In this document: positions 1 to 8,893 of the stretch, piece after piece | How positions within the stretch are numbered: the first letter of the stretch is position 1 | Layout: each line of letters opens with the position of its first letter | DNA from: Ferruginibacter sp. | Lineage (GTDB): Bacteria > Bacteroidota > Bacteroidia > Chitinophagales > Chitinophagaceae | Reading direction: 5' to 3' | Assembly: GCA_014379905.1 (NCBI GenBank) | Contig: JACMKX010000065.1 | Coordinates: forward strand, 1 to 64,000 | DNA: 64,000 bases | Notes under the pieces: generated by a model | Told to the model about the DNA's origin: nothing | Seen by the model: only the letters and a program-made list of their open reading frames with translations | Database searches by the model: none | Position numbers and translations under genes: made by a program

Positions 1-1260
1 AATGAGGGAACTACTAATACACCCAAAGCTTATATCAACTACATTTTCCTGGATGATCAGTTTAAATATGCGGGAGGCAATGTTAGCAGGGTAGGTAGCA
101 GCGGAACTGTAAAGGATCATTGGTATGCCGATCAACAATTGCAGGATATCCCTGTGCCTAAAAATGGTTATATATTTGTGTACGTAAGCAATGAGAGCGA
201 CGTGGATGTGTTCTTTGATAATTTGCAGGTGATACATAAGCCGGGAGCGATGCTGGAGGAGACGCATTATTATCCATTCGGGTTGACGATGGCGGGAATA
301 AGTTCAAGGGCTGCGGGTTCGTTAACAAATAAAGTGAAATACAATGGTAAAGAAGAACAATCGAAAGAATTTTCTGATGGAAGTGGATTAGAGTGGTTGG
401 ATTATGGAGCGAGGATGTATGATAATCAAACTGGCCATTTTCCTACGATAGACCCTAAAGCAAGTAAGTTTTCGGGCCTAAGTCCATATGTCTATGTTGC
501 GAATAATCCAATAAACTGTATTGACCCAGATGGTATGGAATGGGTCCAGGTTAACGGAAGAACGTTTTGGGACGATCGAGTAACTAATCAAGAAACTGCT
601 ACGCAACACTATGGAGATGGTTCAATCTACCGAGCCCCTGGATTTGAATGGCAGAATAAAACTCAAGGAAGTATTGCTCTTGGAAGTGATGGAGCATTTA
701 CAATTAATGGTGAAGCTATGACAGCTATTAATGCGACACCTTCTGTTGTAGGAGCCGATATAATGCAAGGTGGGTTTGAAACATTTATAAAATATTTTGA
801 AGCCTTGGGTACAGATTATTTCTTCAATGCAGCTAATAGAGACTACAACGACAATGCATCAGGCTTTATGGCTTTTATGGTAAATAATGTTGATGGTGTT
901 GGTGATGCAATTAGATTATCTCAAATGACCCATGATTGGGTTGGAGCAGGTGCAGGTTTTACCGAGCAAAGAAATGAATTAGAACATCATATCGGAATGT
1001 TTTTAATGGCAGAAAAATTTGGCCCCAATAGGGCGTTTGATATTGGTGCTGCAAATGAGTGGCGGGGACTTTTAATAAATGATAGACAGAGTGGAAACAT
1101 GCGAAATGCAATTGATGGTAGAGGTGGTACAGCATTCGAATGGAGAGATTTATTTAATAATAATGAAGGCATTAATAAATGGTATAAATATCATGGTTTA
1201 GTTCGTTATCCAGATATGATACCTCAACCTGGTACATTAGAATTTGAAATGGTTAGATAA
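1..1260 (+). CDS. Rhs/YD-repeat polymorphic toxin, C-terminal part (5' end outside window)
   Basis: The frame is open from base 1, so the gene starts upstream. The first ~130 residues are the Rhs-associated core: [11 protein letters not shown], then [30 protein letters not shown] and the terminal DPDGM. In this family the core marks the end of the YD shell, and everything after it is a variable toxin tip. Here the tip is ~245 residues (from about base 538) and contains a stretch rich in His and Glu ([20 protein letters not shown]) followed by [10 protein letters not shown] do not recognise the tip; the His/Glu stretch suggests a catalytic helix but that is inference. It would be released inside a neighbour cell after secretion. 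A small lipoprotein gene follows after 1 bp, the usual place of an immunity gene. Tip A+T content is higher than in the core, as expected for an exchangeable module. Confidence 0.9.
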   Translation, partial: NEGTTNTPKAYINYIFLDDQFKYAGGNVSRVGSSGTVKDHWYADQQLQDIPVPKNGYIFVYVSNESDVDVFFDNLQVIHKPGAMLEETHYYPFGLTMAGISSRAAGSLTNKVKYNGKEEQSKEFSDGSGLEWLDYGARMYDNQTGHFPTIDPKASKFSGLSPYVYVANNPINCIDPDGMEWVQVNGRTFWDDRVTNQETATQHYGDGSIYRAPGFEWQNKTQGSIALGSDGAFTINGEAMTAINATPSVVGADIMQGGFETFIKYFEALGTDYFFNAANRDYNDNASGFMAFMVNNVDGVGDAIRLSQMTHDWVGAGAGFTEQRNELEHHIGMFLMAEKFGPNRAFDIGAANEWRGLLINDRQSGNMRNAIDGRGGTAFEWRDLFNNNEGINKWYKYHGLVRYPDMIPQPGTLEFEMVR

Positions 1261-1261
1261 T

Positions 1262-1603
1262 ATGAAAATCACTATCGTAATAATATGTTTATCAGTTTTT
1301 GGGGTTTCTTGCAATAGTTTTATGTGTGGTGAATTAAGCGGTGAGTGGAAAGAGCAGTTTGAAAGAGCAAATGCAACTACTGTTAGTGTAAAAGCAGAGA
1401 ATATTCCTTGTGAGTTTTATTACATTAATGTAATAATAACTACTAAGCATATTGACACTACTGCGATCCATTCTATTCATAAATACCTTTATAATAAAAA
1501 AAGCAAAATTGGCTGGCAAGTCTTGCTGGTGTATAATACTGAAGGGCAATACTTATTTAGCCACAGATACAATGACAGTATTTATATACAAAAAGGAGAT
1601 TAA
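1262..1603 (+). CDS. small lipoprotein, candidate immunity protein of the Rhs toxin
   Basis: This 113-residue protein starts with a lipoprotein signal (MKITIVIICLSVFGVSC), so it is probably anchored at a membrane facing the periplasm. I chose the ATG at 1262, one base after the Rhs stop, rather than an in-frame upstream ATG at 1244 inside the Rhs gene, because only the shorter form has a proper signal peptide. The rest has no family I recognise; it is mixed alpha/beta with an FYYINVIITTKHID strand. Position directly behind an Rhs tip and the tight coupling argue for an immunity function. A lipoprotein immunity protein would suit a toxin acting in the periplasm or at the envelope. Function is inferred from context only. 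Confidence 0.7.
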   Translation: MKITIVIICLSVFGVSCNSFMCGELSGEWKEQFERANATTVSVKAENIPCEFYYINVIITTKHIDTTAIHSIHKYLYNKKSKIGWQVLLVYNTEGQYLFSHRYNDSIYIQKGD

Positions 1604-1610
1604 ATAAACA

Positions 1611-1630
1611 GAGCCCCTCCCGGGGCTTTG
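1611..1630 (+). terminator. terminator after the Rhs/immunity pair
   Basis: AGCCCC (1612-1617) pairs with GGGGCT (1622-1627) and is followed by TTT. It lies 8 bp after the lipoprotein stop. Confidence 0.55.
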
Positions 1631-1875
1631 GTGTTCCAATGCCTGGAACCAGCACTACAACCACCGCACGCACGCCGGAGTTGTCTCCGGTCAGCATCAA
1701 AGTTAATGATGTTACAATAAAGTGTCTTGTATACTGAGTTATACAATTAAAATCTTTTTTGTTCTCAAACATATTTGTTAGTTTACAATAGTTGTGACGC
1801 AGGTGACAACACCTGGGTCGGCATCTGCTGGTTGTGGTGTGGGTTTATGAGTTGATGGCGAATACCAACAGCGGA
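1630..1875. repeat. repeat E, copy 1 (two-hairpin dispersed element)
   Basis: First of five copies of a dispersed ~130-300 bp unit. Outer ends carry CTTCCAATGC-like and GAACACCAACCGGC-like words; each half holds a hairpin with a TTGT/ACAA loop. Here the hairpins are CCGGAG-TTGT-CTCCGG (1675-1690) and CAGGTG-ACAA-CACCTG (1800-1815). The two halves are roughly inverted copies of each other. The segment around 1750-1850 is nearly the same as 3570-3665 in copy 2. It fills the gap between the Rhs/immunity pair and the next gene. Confidence 0.7.
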
Positions 1876-1897
1876 AGAGAAATTAACCTGATAATTT

Positions 1898-3088
1898 ATG
1901 AGGCATAAAATTACAATCGGACTTTTATTTTTATTCAACTTAACATTTGGACAAAATGAGGAAATTGTGAAACTTGATGGAAGCAAAGTTTCGGTTTCCG
2001 AAATTGACAAAATCATTAACAGATTAATGGATACAGCAAATATTCAGGGTGTAGGTTTAGCAGTTTTAAACAACAAGAAAACAGTCTTTATTAAATCTTA
2101 TGGTTATAAAAATAAACCCAAAAACGAATTGCTTGATACGGCTTCAATTATGTATGGTGCTTCTTTTAGTAAAGCTGTATTTGGGTATCTTACCATGAAA
2201 TTAGTAGAGGAGAAAATATTGGATTTAGACAAACCACTATATCAATATTTAAGTAAACCCATTGCAGCGTATGAATATTTTTCCGATTTAAAAAATGATG
2301 ACAGATGGAAATTAATCACTGCCCGAATGTGTTTAAGCCATACAACGGGCCTGCCAAACGTAAGATGGTTTAACCCAATAACGTCGGAGCAAGATACAAT
2401 AGGCTTAATGAAGATATACTTTAAGCCAGGAACAAAATATGCTTATTCGGGGGAAGGATTTAAGTTGTTACAATTAATTGAAGAGGAAGTCACCAAAAAG
2501 CCGCTTGATGAGTTGGCAGTCGAAAAAGTTTTTAAACCAATAGGTATGACAAGGACAGGTTATGTGTGGCACAATTCATTTGGTGATGATAATGTGGCTG
2601 TGGGGCACATGAATAATGGGGATATTGATAAAAAAAGAAAACGTGCAGAAGCTGTAGCAGGAGGTTCTTTAGTTACAACCATTTCAGACTATTCGAGATT
2701 TATCGAACACATAATGCAGGCTAAGGGATTAACAAAAAAGTGGTTTCAGGAAATGATACGTCCTCAGATTAACATCCATTCATTAACTCAATTTCCGCCC
2801 ATAACATTTGAAACAACAGCCGAAAATAATGCTATTCATTTGTCCTATGGCTTAGGATGGGGGCTTTTAGAATGTTCAAACGGTAAAGCTTTTTTTAAGG
2901 AAGGCAATGGCGGCGCATGGAAAAATTACAACATTAATTTCATAGACAGAGGCATTTCCATTATCATTTTGATTAATAGTGAAAATGGGGAAACGATATT
3001 TCAGGAGCTCCTGGAAACCTTGATTGGCAAGACCTGCATACCCTGGAAATGGCAAGGATACATTCCTTACAACCATACAGCTAAGTGA
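1898..3088 (+). CDS. serine hydrolase of the beta-lactamase/PBP-like family (class C type)
   Basis: A 396-residue exported protein: an N-terminal signal (MRHKITIGLLFLFNLTFG, cleavage near Gly-Gln) and then the beta-lactamase fold. The nucleophile motif SxxK is SFSK near residue 92, the second motif is YSG near residue 186 (Tyr-Ser-Gly in place of Tyr-x-Asn), and LSHTTGLPN is the family's conserved loop. Near the C-terminus EGNGG takes the place of the KTG/HxG box. Members hydrolyse small esters, D-amino peptides or beta-lactams; which one cannot be told from sequence. It lies between two copies of repeat E, so it may have moved as a cassette. The tail after about residue 375 (WKWQGYIPYNHTAK) looks normal for the family. 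Confidence 0.9.
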   Translation: MRHKITIGLLFLFNLTFGQNEEIVKLDGSKVSVSEIDKIINRLMDTANIQGVGLAVLNNKKTVFIKSYGYKNKPKNELLDTASIMYGASFSKAVFGYLTMKLVEEKILDLDKPLYQYLSKPIAAYEYFSDLKNDDRWKLITARMCLSHTTGLPNVRWFNPITSEQDTIGLMKIYFKPGTKYAYSGEGFKLLQLIEEEVTKKPLDELAVEKVFKPIGMTRTGYVWHNSFGDDNVAVGHMNNGDIDKKRKRAEAVAGGSLVTTISDYSRFIEHIMQAKGLTKKWFQEMIRPQINIHSLTQFPPITFETTAENNAIHLSYGLGWGLLECSNGKAFFKEGNGGAWKNYNINFIDRGISIIILINSENGETIFQELLETLIGKTCIPWKWQGYIPYNHTAK

Positions 3089-3430
3089 ACAAGCACAAAC
3101 GCCTGATATAGTATTTGCAAAGGCATGACTGGACATTATAACATCAGCATTGTGCAGGCATCAGCAGCAGTTTGGAACAAACAATGAACTTTTATTTATA
3201 AATTAGCAACGGTTTCCGACTGGATTTTAAGATACGGCCACATTGCTGAGCCGTAGCCTTTAGCGGACCTTTTAAGCAACCACACCTTGCAATAAATAAC
3301 CCCCCATTGACATAAGACAATACTTTACGCCAATACAGAAAGATGGAGCCTCGACAGCTAATCCAAATAAAACTGATCTTTCGCCGCTGTTGCTGTTCCG
3401 CACCATAGCTGCCACCGGTTGGTGTTCGCT
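3089..3430. other. gene-free stretch
   Basis: No supported gene. It contains a GC-richer inverted repeat (ACGGC near 3232 with GCCGT near 3252) and near 3415-3430 a reversed GAACACCAACCGG-like end word of repeat E, suggesting nested or rearranged repeat material. Confidence 0.4.
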
Positions 3431-3697
3431 ATTTTCTGAGTATGCTATTCTTCCAATGCGTGTAACCAGCACTACAACCAGCACACGCCGCCGGTGCTGT
3501 TGTCACCACCGGCATCAACGTTAATAAAACTCCTCGTAATTGCTGCTGCTGAGATGATCAATTAAAATCATTTTTGTTTTCAAACATATTTGTTAGTTTA
3601 CAATAGTTGTGAAGCAGGTGACAACACCTGCTTCGGCGTGTGATGGTTAGGGTGTGGGGGTTATAGTAATTTAAGAAGACCACCGGCGGCAAAAATG
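3431..3697. repeat. repeat E, copy 2
   Basis: Begins with CTTCCAATGC near 3451 and ends with ACCACCGGCGGCAAAAA near 3695. The left hairpin is imperfect (around 3487-3512, loop TTGT). The right one is a perfect 10-bp stem, GAAGCAGGTG (3611-3620) with CACCTGCTTC (3625-3634), loop ACAA. The central stretch AACATATTTGTTAGTTTAC is shared with copy 1. Confidence 0.7.
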
Positions 3698-4016
3698 GTT
3701 ATCGGTGCCTGGAGAAACAATTCAAAAGATGATACGATGCAGGTAATATCCGGTGTTATGAGAAAAGAAAAAGTATATTACCAGGTACCTGATGCAGACC
3801 AGCTTCCCCCGTGAAATGAAAGCTTTTTGCGAATGGTTTAACCGCGGTGATAATATGGACCCGGTAATGAAAGCAACCATCGCACACCTGTGGTTGGTAA
3901 CGATACATCCTTTTGATGACGGAAATGGCCGTATGGCACGGGCCATTACCAACCTGCAGCTGGCAAGAGGCGATAAAAGCCAGCAGCGGGAGGGTGGAGT
4001 ACAAATTATGTGTTGA
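3698..4016 (+). pseudogene. Fic-family protein, decayed fragment
   Basis: Reading from 3698 gives WRNNSKDDTMQVISG and YYQVPDADQLP. A run of five C near 3810 then shifts the frame, and the next frame continues REMKAFCEWFNRG and the Fic core HPFDDGNGRMAR (about 3906-3941), the AMP-transfer motif HPFxDGNGR. The start codon and the C-terminal half after LARGDKSQ are missing, and the 5' end abuts repeat E copy 2. Fic proteins of this subtype modify hydroxyl groups with AMP; this copy cannot be functional as it stands. The intact motif suggests recent decay. Confidence 0.85.
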
Positions 4017-4100
4017 AGGGGTAAGGTTCAAAAGTTAAAAAGTTCTTTGTGTTCCTTCGTGACTTTGTGACTTGGTGGCTCAAAAAAATTACAAGGCAAA

Positions 4101-4129
4101 AAAAAATCCCGGTTATTACACCGGGATTT
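4101..4129 (-). terminator. terminator of the DEAD-box helicase gene
   Basis: On the minus strand AAATCCCGG pairs with CCGGGATTT across an 8-base loop and is followed by a run of T. It begins a few bases after the helicase stop. Confidence 0.85.
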
Positions 4130-4134
4130 GTATT

Positions 4135-5871
4135 TTAAGAAAATTGCTTTCTTTCTCTTGGGGGGCCATAAGTTCTTTTCCTGTCGCTGCCACCACCACC
4201 GCCACGGCCTTCATCTACCGGGCGTTTGAAACCGCCATCGGCTTCATTCATTCTAACTGTACGATTGTTGTAGCGTTTGCCATCCAAAGCTTTGATCATT
4301 TTAGGCGCATTGGCTTTATCAACCTCGATCCAGCTATTCATATCACGCATATCTATTTTACCCAGCACTTCTTTTTTAAGATTGCTTTCGTCTAAAATAA
4401 ACTGTAAAAAACTTGCTTTATAAAAACCATCTTTAGTACCAAGGTTTACAAATAATCTTGTAAAACCATTGTCTCTTCCGCCGGTTCTTTCTCTCCTGCT
4501 ACCGTCCCTGCTTACTTCCATAGTGCGCTGGCCACGGCCTGCATCACGTGCATTCAGGTCTTCTGCATTTTCGTAGTATTTAAGGAAATGGTCAAACTCA
4601 AGGGCAGCAACCCTTTGGAGGATTTCTTCTTTGCTTACATTTTCAAACTTGGCCATTAAGTCCGGCAAATAAGTTTCATAATCACCATGAGAAATATCAG
4701 TGCTGATCAGCTTATCCATGAAGTGGAAAAATTGTTTGCGGCAAACATCTTTGCCACTGGGTATATCCAGTTTATGAAAAGTGGCATTCACCATTTTTTC
4801 CAGGGTTCTTATTTTAAAAGTTTCCCTGCTATGGCAGATAGATAAACAGATACCTGTTTTACCTGCACGACCGGTACGGCCGCTACGATGCGTGTACACT
4901 TCAATATCATCCGGCAATTCGTAGTTGATCACATGGGTGATACCATCCACGTCAATACCACGTGCAGCCACATCTGTAGCAATTAATAACTGCAGGGCTT
5001 TTGTACGGAAACGACCCATTACACGGTCACGCTGTTGTTGCGTAAGGTCACCATGCAGGGCTTCAATTTCGTAACCCGATTTAGATAATCTTTCAGAAAT
5101 ATCCTGTGCATCGGCTTTGGTTCTTGTAAAAATAATACCGTACATGCCGGGATTAAAATCAATCAGGCGTTTAAGGGTTTCATACCGGCTATGCGCAGGC
5201 GAAACAAAAAACTGGTGATCAATATTTACGTTACCACTGTTCTTTTTACCAACCGTAATTTCTTTAGGGTTATCCATAAAGTTTTTAGAGATGGCTCTAA
5301 CTTCCGGTGGCATGGTAGCACTGAATAACCAGATGCTCTCCCTGTTAACGGTATTTTTCAAAACGAAGTCAATGTCATCACGGAAACCCATGTTGAGCAT
5401 TTCATCTGCTTCATCCAAAACCACGTATTTTACTTTTTGTAAGTCGATGGCTTTTCTTTCGATCAGGTCAATCAGGCGGCCAGGGGTAGCTACTACAATC
5501 TGAACACCTCGTTTTAGATTTCGGATCTGCATTACGATGGAGGCGCCACCATATACAGCTTCGGCAACAATACCTTTACTGTATTTGCTGAAAGAAACCA
5601 GGTCATTGGTGATCTGCAAACACAATTCCCTGGTAGGACAAACAATAAGCGCCTGCGGAAATTTATCAGCAGCATTCATTAATTGTAACAAAGGCAAACC
5701 AAATGCGGCGGTTTTACCGGTACCTGTTTGTGCCAGGCCAACAAAATCTGTAGTGCCTGATAATAACACGGGAACTGCCTGTGTTTGAATAGGAGTGGGT
5801 TCAGTAAACCCAAGGTCATTGATGGACTTAACGATGTTTTCGTTGAGACCTAATGCTTCAAATGCATTCAT
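4135..5871 (-). CDS. deaD: ATP-dependent RNA helicase, DEAD-box, DeaD/CsdA type
   Basis: A 578-residue cytoplasmic RNA helicase. In order: Q-motif region (GFTEPTPIQ), Walker A AQTGTGKT (~47-54), PTRELCLQ, DEAD (~153-156), SAT (~184), then the second RecA domain with ATDVAARGIDVDG and HRSGRTGRAG. From ~460 comes a DbpA-like RNA-binding domain (RLFVNLGTKDGFYKASFLQF), and the tail is Gly/Arg-rich (GRGGGGGSDRKR). These proteins unwind short RNA duplexes in ribosome assembly and cold growth. The gene stands alone, with its own terminator and a long repeat-bearing upstream region. Confidence 0.95.
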   Translation of the reverse strand: MNAFEALGLNENIVKSINDLGFTEPTPIQTQAVPVLLSGTTDFVGLAQTGTGKTAAFGLPLLQLMNAADKFPQALIVCPTRELCLQITNDLVSFSKYSKGIVAEAVYGGASIVMQIRNLKRGVQIVVATPGRLIDLIERKAIDLQKVKYVVLDEADEMLNMGFRDDIDFVLKNTVNRESIWLFSATMPPEVRAISKNFMDNPKEITVGKKNSGNVNIDHQFFVSPAHSRYETLKRLIDFNPGMYGIIFTRTKADAQDISERLSKSGYEIEALHGDLTQQQRDRVMGRFRTKALQLLIATDVAARGIDVDGITHVINYELPDDIEVYTHRSGRTGRAGKTGICLSICHSRETFKIRTLEKMVNATFHKLDIPSGKDVCRKQFFHFMDKLISTDISHGDYETYLPDLMAKFENVSKEEILQRVAALEFDHFLKYYENAEDLNARDAGRGQRTMEVSRDGSRRERTGGRDNGFTRLFVNLGTKDGFYKASFLQFILDESNLKKEVLGKIDMRDMNSWIEVDKANAPKMIKALDGKRYNNRTVRMNEADGGFKRPVDEGRGGGGGSDRKRTYGPPRERKQFS

Positions 5872-6109
5872 TGTATAAAATATTTTAAAAATAAGGACCT
5901 GCTAAATGCCTGGGCATATAACATGTGGTCAAACAAAAAATTGCTGGTCACATGTAATGCTATGGGCCGTTGTATCGCTAATAGTGAGGAGAAAAGTAAG
6001 AAGCTTTATATCCTGCTGTCAACAGCATCTGAGCATATCATGTAATTCTCAGAAATTATAAATCGCCGCAAAGGTAGGGGTTTTATGGGAAAGAATTAAG
6101 AAAAATTGA
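5872..6109. other. upstream region of deaD
   Basis: No gene. It is presumably the promoter and leader of the helicase gene on the minus strand; no clear TAnnTTTG element could be picked with confidence. Confidence 0.3.
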
Positions 6110-6285
6110 AAAGTATGCTGGATACTGGATACTAGTTGCTGGATATTAGTTGCTTGATACTAGTTGCCGGATGCCTGATAGCAGGTACTGTATAACGGGA
6201 TAAGTGCAGTTATCCAGTATCCAATATCCAGTATCCATAATCAAGTATCCAGCATCCAGAATCCAGTCTCCAGTATCAAACATGC
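6110..6285. repeat. word-repeat hairpin, GGATACTGG set
   Basis: The left part iterates GGATACTGGATACTAGTTGC-like words and the right part iterates the reverse complement (TATCCAGTATCC, AAGTATCCAGCATCC). The whole is a long imperfect inverted repeat of about 175 bp. The same words recur near 38670-38720, 48800-48890 and 53240-53320. Confidence 0.75.
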
Positions 6286-6379
6286 TCCACAATATTTTGT
6301 TAACTCATTTACGGTTAGGGCTTCTTTAACGCATTGGCATATATCTTGAGTAAAGTAAAAAATCTAAAACCTACAACAA

Positions 6380-6958
6380 ATGAAAAGTAAGATCCTGACA
6401 CTGGCCCTGGTATTTGGCCTGGTATCTTCAGCATCCTTTGCACAATTAAAGCTGGGTATAAAAGCTGGTGCTAATATTCACAAACTTGAAGGCCAGTCTT
6501 TTAAAAATGAATTCAGTTTTGGTTACCACCTGGGTGGTTTTGCAGAAATTGGCCTGAGTAATAAATTATCCATTCAGCCGGAAGTTTTATTTAGCCAGGT
6601 AAATATTGATACCAGCAATGAGTTCAGCGATGTGTATGACTTTGATAATATTTCTAAAGTAAAACTGAGTTACCTGCAAATTCCATTACTCCTGAATTAT
6701 AAGGCGAATGAATTTGTTACCCTGCAGGTGGGTCCTCAATATAGTATCCTTATGGACAGTGATAATACTTTGGTAGAAAATGGCCGGGATGCATTTAAAA
6801 AAGGCGACTTTAGTTTACTGGGTGGCCTTCAGCTGAATATTTCAAAAATTAAAATTTATGGCCGTTATGCTGTGGGCTTAAATAATATCAATGATATAGA
6901 TAACCAGCAAAAATGGAAGAATCAGACGATACAGGTAGGGCTGGGGCTAACTTTATAA
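6380..6958 (+). CDS. outer-membrane beta-barrel protein (PorT/OMP_b-brl_2 type)
   Basis: A 192-residue protein with a signal peptide (MKSKILTLALVFGLVSSASFA) followed directly by QLKLGIKAGANI, the typical first strand of the Bacteroidota 8-stranded barrel family. Alternating hydrophobic strands run to the end (IQVGLGLTL), and the last residues are barrel-like. IQPEVLFSQ and LSYLQIPLLLNYK are characteristic family segments. It sits in the outer membrane; the ligand or role is unknown. It is a single-gene unit with hairpin repeats on both sides. Confidence 0.88.
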   Translation: MKSKILTLALVFGLVSSASFAQLKLGIKAGANIHKLEGQSFKNEFSFGYHLGGFAEIGLSNKLSIQPEVLFSQVNIDTSNEFSDVYDFDNISKVKLSYLQIPLLLNYKANEFVTLQVGPQYSILMDSDNTLVENGRDAFKKGDFSLLGGLQLNISKIKIYGRYAVGLNNINDIDNQQKWKNQTIQVGLGLTL

Positions 6959-6962
6959 GCAG

Positions 6963-7022
6963 TTCACCAGTTGATTGGTTGATAAGTAGGTGGCTTCTCT
7001 ATTAATAATCAACTGATCAACT
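6963..7022. repeat. word-repeat hairpin, GTTGATNN set
   Basis: CAGTTGATTGGTTGATAAG on the left is answered by ATCAACTGATCAACTTATTA on the right, an imperfect inverted repeat filling the convergent gap between the barrel gene and tsaC. It may act as a bidirectional terminator. Confidence 0.55.
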
Positions 7023-7040
7023 TATTAACCCCTTAACTGA

Positions 7041-7610
7041 TCACGGTCTTATAATATGAATTCCCCCCTCCCTATCCAGCTTTATAACTGTACTTGGTGA
7101 GGAGGGTGTTAAGTCATCCCGGCGGTGCTGGACTATATAGTCGGCACCGCTTTTTATTTGGATGTCTATATCTTCAAAAAAAGAAGGAGCGGGATAGCCC
7201 GAAATGTTGGAAGACGTGGAAACAACTGGTTTACCAAATGCCTTAATAAGTTCACTACAAAATTCATCCTTCACCAGGCGGATACCAATGCTGCCATCTT
7301 TATTGATAAGATTTTTTGCCAGGTTTTTGGCTCCTTCATAAATAACGGTAGTGGGTTTGTGTATGCCTTTTATATAATCGAATACCACTGCATTGGGATG
7401 ATCCGTGTATTGCAAAATAGCTTTCTCTTCTGCAATTAATATGATCATACTTTTTTCTTCGTTTCTTTTTTTTAATGCAAATATTTTTTCCACCGCCGTC
7501 TCATTGGTGGCATCACAACCCAGGCCCCATACGGTATCCGTGGGGTAAAGAATAATTCCCCCGCTATTTAATACTGCTAAACAGTTTTGAATATCGTCTC
7601 TTATCTGCAT
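7041..7610 (-). CDS. tsaC: L-threonylcarbamoyladenylate synthase (Sua5/YrdC family)
   Basis: A 189-residue single-domain YrdC protein. It makes threonylcarbamoyl-AMP from threonine, bicarbonate and ATP for the t6A modification at position 37 of ANN-decoding tRNAs. The family motifs are visible: YPTDTVWGLGCDA (~22-34), KKR near 48, SIGIRLVKD and STSSNISGYPAP (~131-142). The Sua5 C-terminal domain is absent, so this is the short TsaC form. It follows the GT4 gene by 22 bp on the same strand, so they are probably co-transcribed without a functional link. Confidence 0.93.
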   Translation of the reverse strand: MQIRDDIQNCLAVLNSGGIILYPTDTVWGLGCDATNETAVEKIFALKKRNEEKSMIILIAEEKAILQYTDHPNAVVFDYIKGIHKPTTVIYEGAKNLAKNLINKDGSIGIRLVKDEFCSELIKAFGKPVVSTSSNISGYPAPSFFEDIDIQIKSGADYIVQHRRDDLTPSSPSTVIKLDREGGIHIIRP

Positions 7611-7632
7611 TTGTAAATTATCATTATTTGTT

Positions 7633-8760
7633 TTAAAGAAAAGTGTGGTTACCTGCCAGTTTTTTATATAGATTCACCAGGTTGCCGGCAATAACTTCAT
7701 CATTGAATTGTGCAGCATAGGATCTTCCTTTTTCAATACAATCATTATACAAAGCTTCATCATTTTGTAAATTTATTATAATATCACCCATTGCTTTAAA
7801 GTCAAAACAATCAATATAAAAGCTACCCGGTCCGCCTGCTTCTCTAAAACAACCGTCTTTATTTGTCACCACGGGTGTGCCGCTGTACAATGCTTCAATA
7901 ACTGGAATGCCAAATCCTTCATACACGGAAGGATAACAAAATACAAATGCCAGCTGGTATAGCATGGCCAATTCTTTCATATTGACAGCTGCCAGGTGCA
8001 ATACTCTTTTCTCTAATGAATGCGTTGCTATAAATTTTTCTATTTCATTAAAATAAGCTGTTTTTTTACCAACGATCACCAGCGGTAAATTGTGGTGCAA
8101 CAAACTATGTACTGTGGTCAATAAATTTTTCCTGGGTTCAATGGTGCCCACGCTTAATATAAATTGCCCGGGTAAATTAAACTTAGCTATTAACAATTGT
8201 TTTTCTGCATCGTTGTATTGCGCTTTAAAAGCGTCATGGCATCCCTGGTACAGTACAGAAATTTTTTCTGAGCTAACCGGCAAAAATTCAAGGATATCTT
8301 TTTTTGTCTGCCCGCTGATAGCAATTATATGCGAGGCATCAACAGCCGCCTGTTTTGATTTTTGCTGGTGAATAACCCGGTCTGCCGGCCGGTACCATTG
8401 CGGAAATTTATAAAAAATAAGGTCATGAATGGTAACTACCGATACAATGCCTGTTTGAGCTATACCCGAAGGCAATTCATTGCTAAGCCCATGAAAAATA
8501 TCCAGCCCATCCTGTTTCAATTGATGGGTGATCCATTTTCTTCTCCACAGGGAAGAGAAAATTTTGCCAATAAAACTACCCGGGAAAACTATTTTACTGT
8601 TTTTACCTCCATCAAAATTTATTTTTCCTTTTTTGGGATTGTATAGAAAATAATTATTTGCAGGATAGAATTTTTCCAGCACACGAATAGTATCCCTGCT
8701 GTAATTGCCGAGACCAGACCTGTTGTGAAATACCCGTTTGGCATCAAAACCTATACGCAT
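7633..8760 (-). CDS. glycosyltransferase family 4
   Basis: A 375-residue GT-B glycosyltransferase. The N-terminal domain has the glycine-rich acceptor loop (NRSGLGNYSRD, ~13-23) and VTIHDLIFYKFP. The C-terminal domain has LSVGTIEPRKN (~208) and the donor-site E-x7-E signature EGFGIPVIE (~293-301). Such enzymes transfer a sugar from a nucleotide donor during polysaccharide or glycolipid synthesis on the cytoplasmic side. The donor cannot be told. No other polysaccharide genes lie beside it. Confidence 0.92.
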   Translation of the reverse strand: MRIGFDAKRVFHNRSGLGNYSRDTIRVLEKFYPANNYFLYNPKKGKINFDGGKNSKIVFPGSFIGKIFSSLWRRKWITHQLKQDGLDIFHGLSNELPSGIAQTGIVSVVTIHDLIFYKFPQWYRPADRVIHQQKSKQAAVDASHIIAISGQTKKDILEFLPVSSEKISVLYQGCHDAFKAQYNDAEKQLLIAKFNLPGQFILSVGTIEPRKNLLTTVHSLLHHNLPLVIVGKKTAYFNEIEKFIATHSLEKRVLHLAAVNMKELAMLYQLAFVFCYPSVYEGFGIPVIEALYSGTPVVTNKDGCFREAGGPGSFYIDCFDFKAMGDIIINLQNDEALYNDCIEKGRSYAAQFNDEVIAGNLVNLYKKLAGNHTFL

Positions 8761-8871
8761 AAAAAAATGGGATGGCTGCCCGCAAAGCTACAATATTTTG
8801 TGTGCAGGCAAACCAGTGTTTGTGCAATGCAGGCTCAATAAAATTCTTAAATGATAGAATAGCAGGCTGCC

Positions 8872-8879
8872 TATATTTG
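8872..8879 (+). promoter_or_regulatory. -7 element of the dapD promoter
   Basis: TATATTTG matches the Bacteroidota -7 consensus TAnnTTTG and lies 14 bp before the dapD start. This implies a very short leader. Confidence 0.6.
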
Positions 8880-8893
8880 CAAAAAAATATAGT

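Noticed and set aside
3089..3430. Another attC-like site, suggested by GCAACGGTTTCC and CCTTTAGCGG words
   Set aside because: It lacks the TTTGCGGAG box and the 37-bp spacing of sites 1 and 3.
6110..6285. Possible CRISPR array in the GGATACTGG words
   Set aside because: The words are too short and irregular, there are no unique spacers of constant length, and no cas gene is near.
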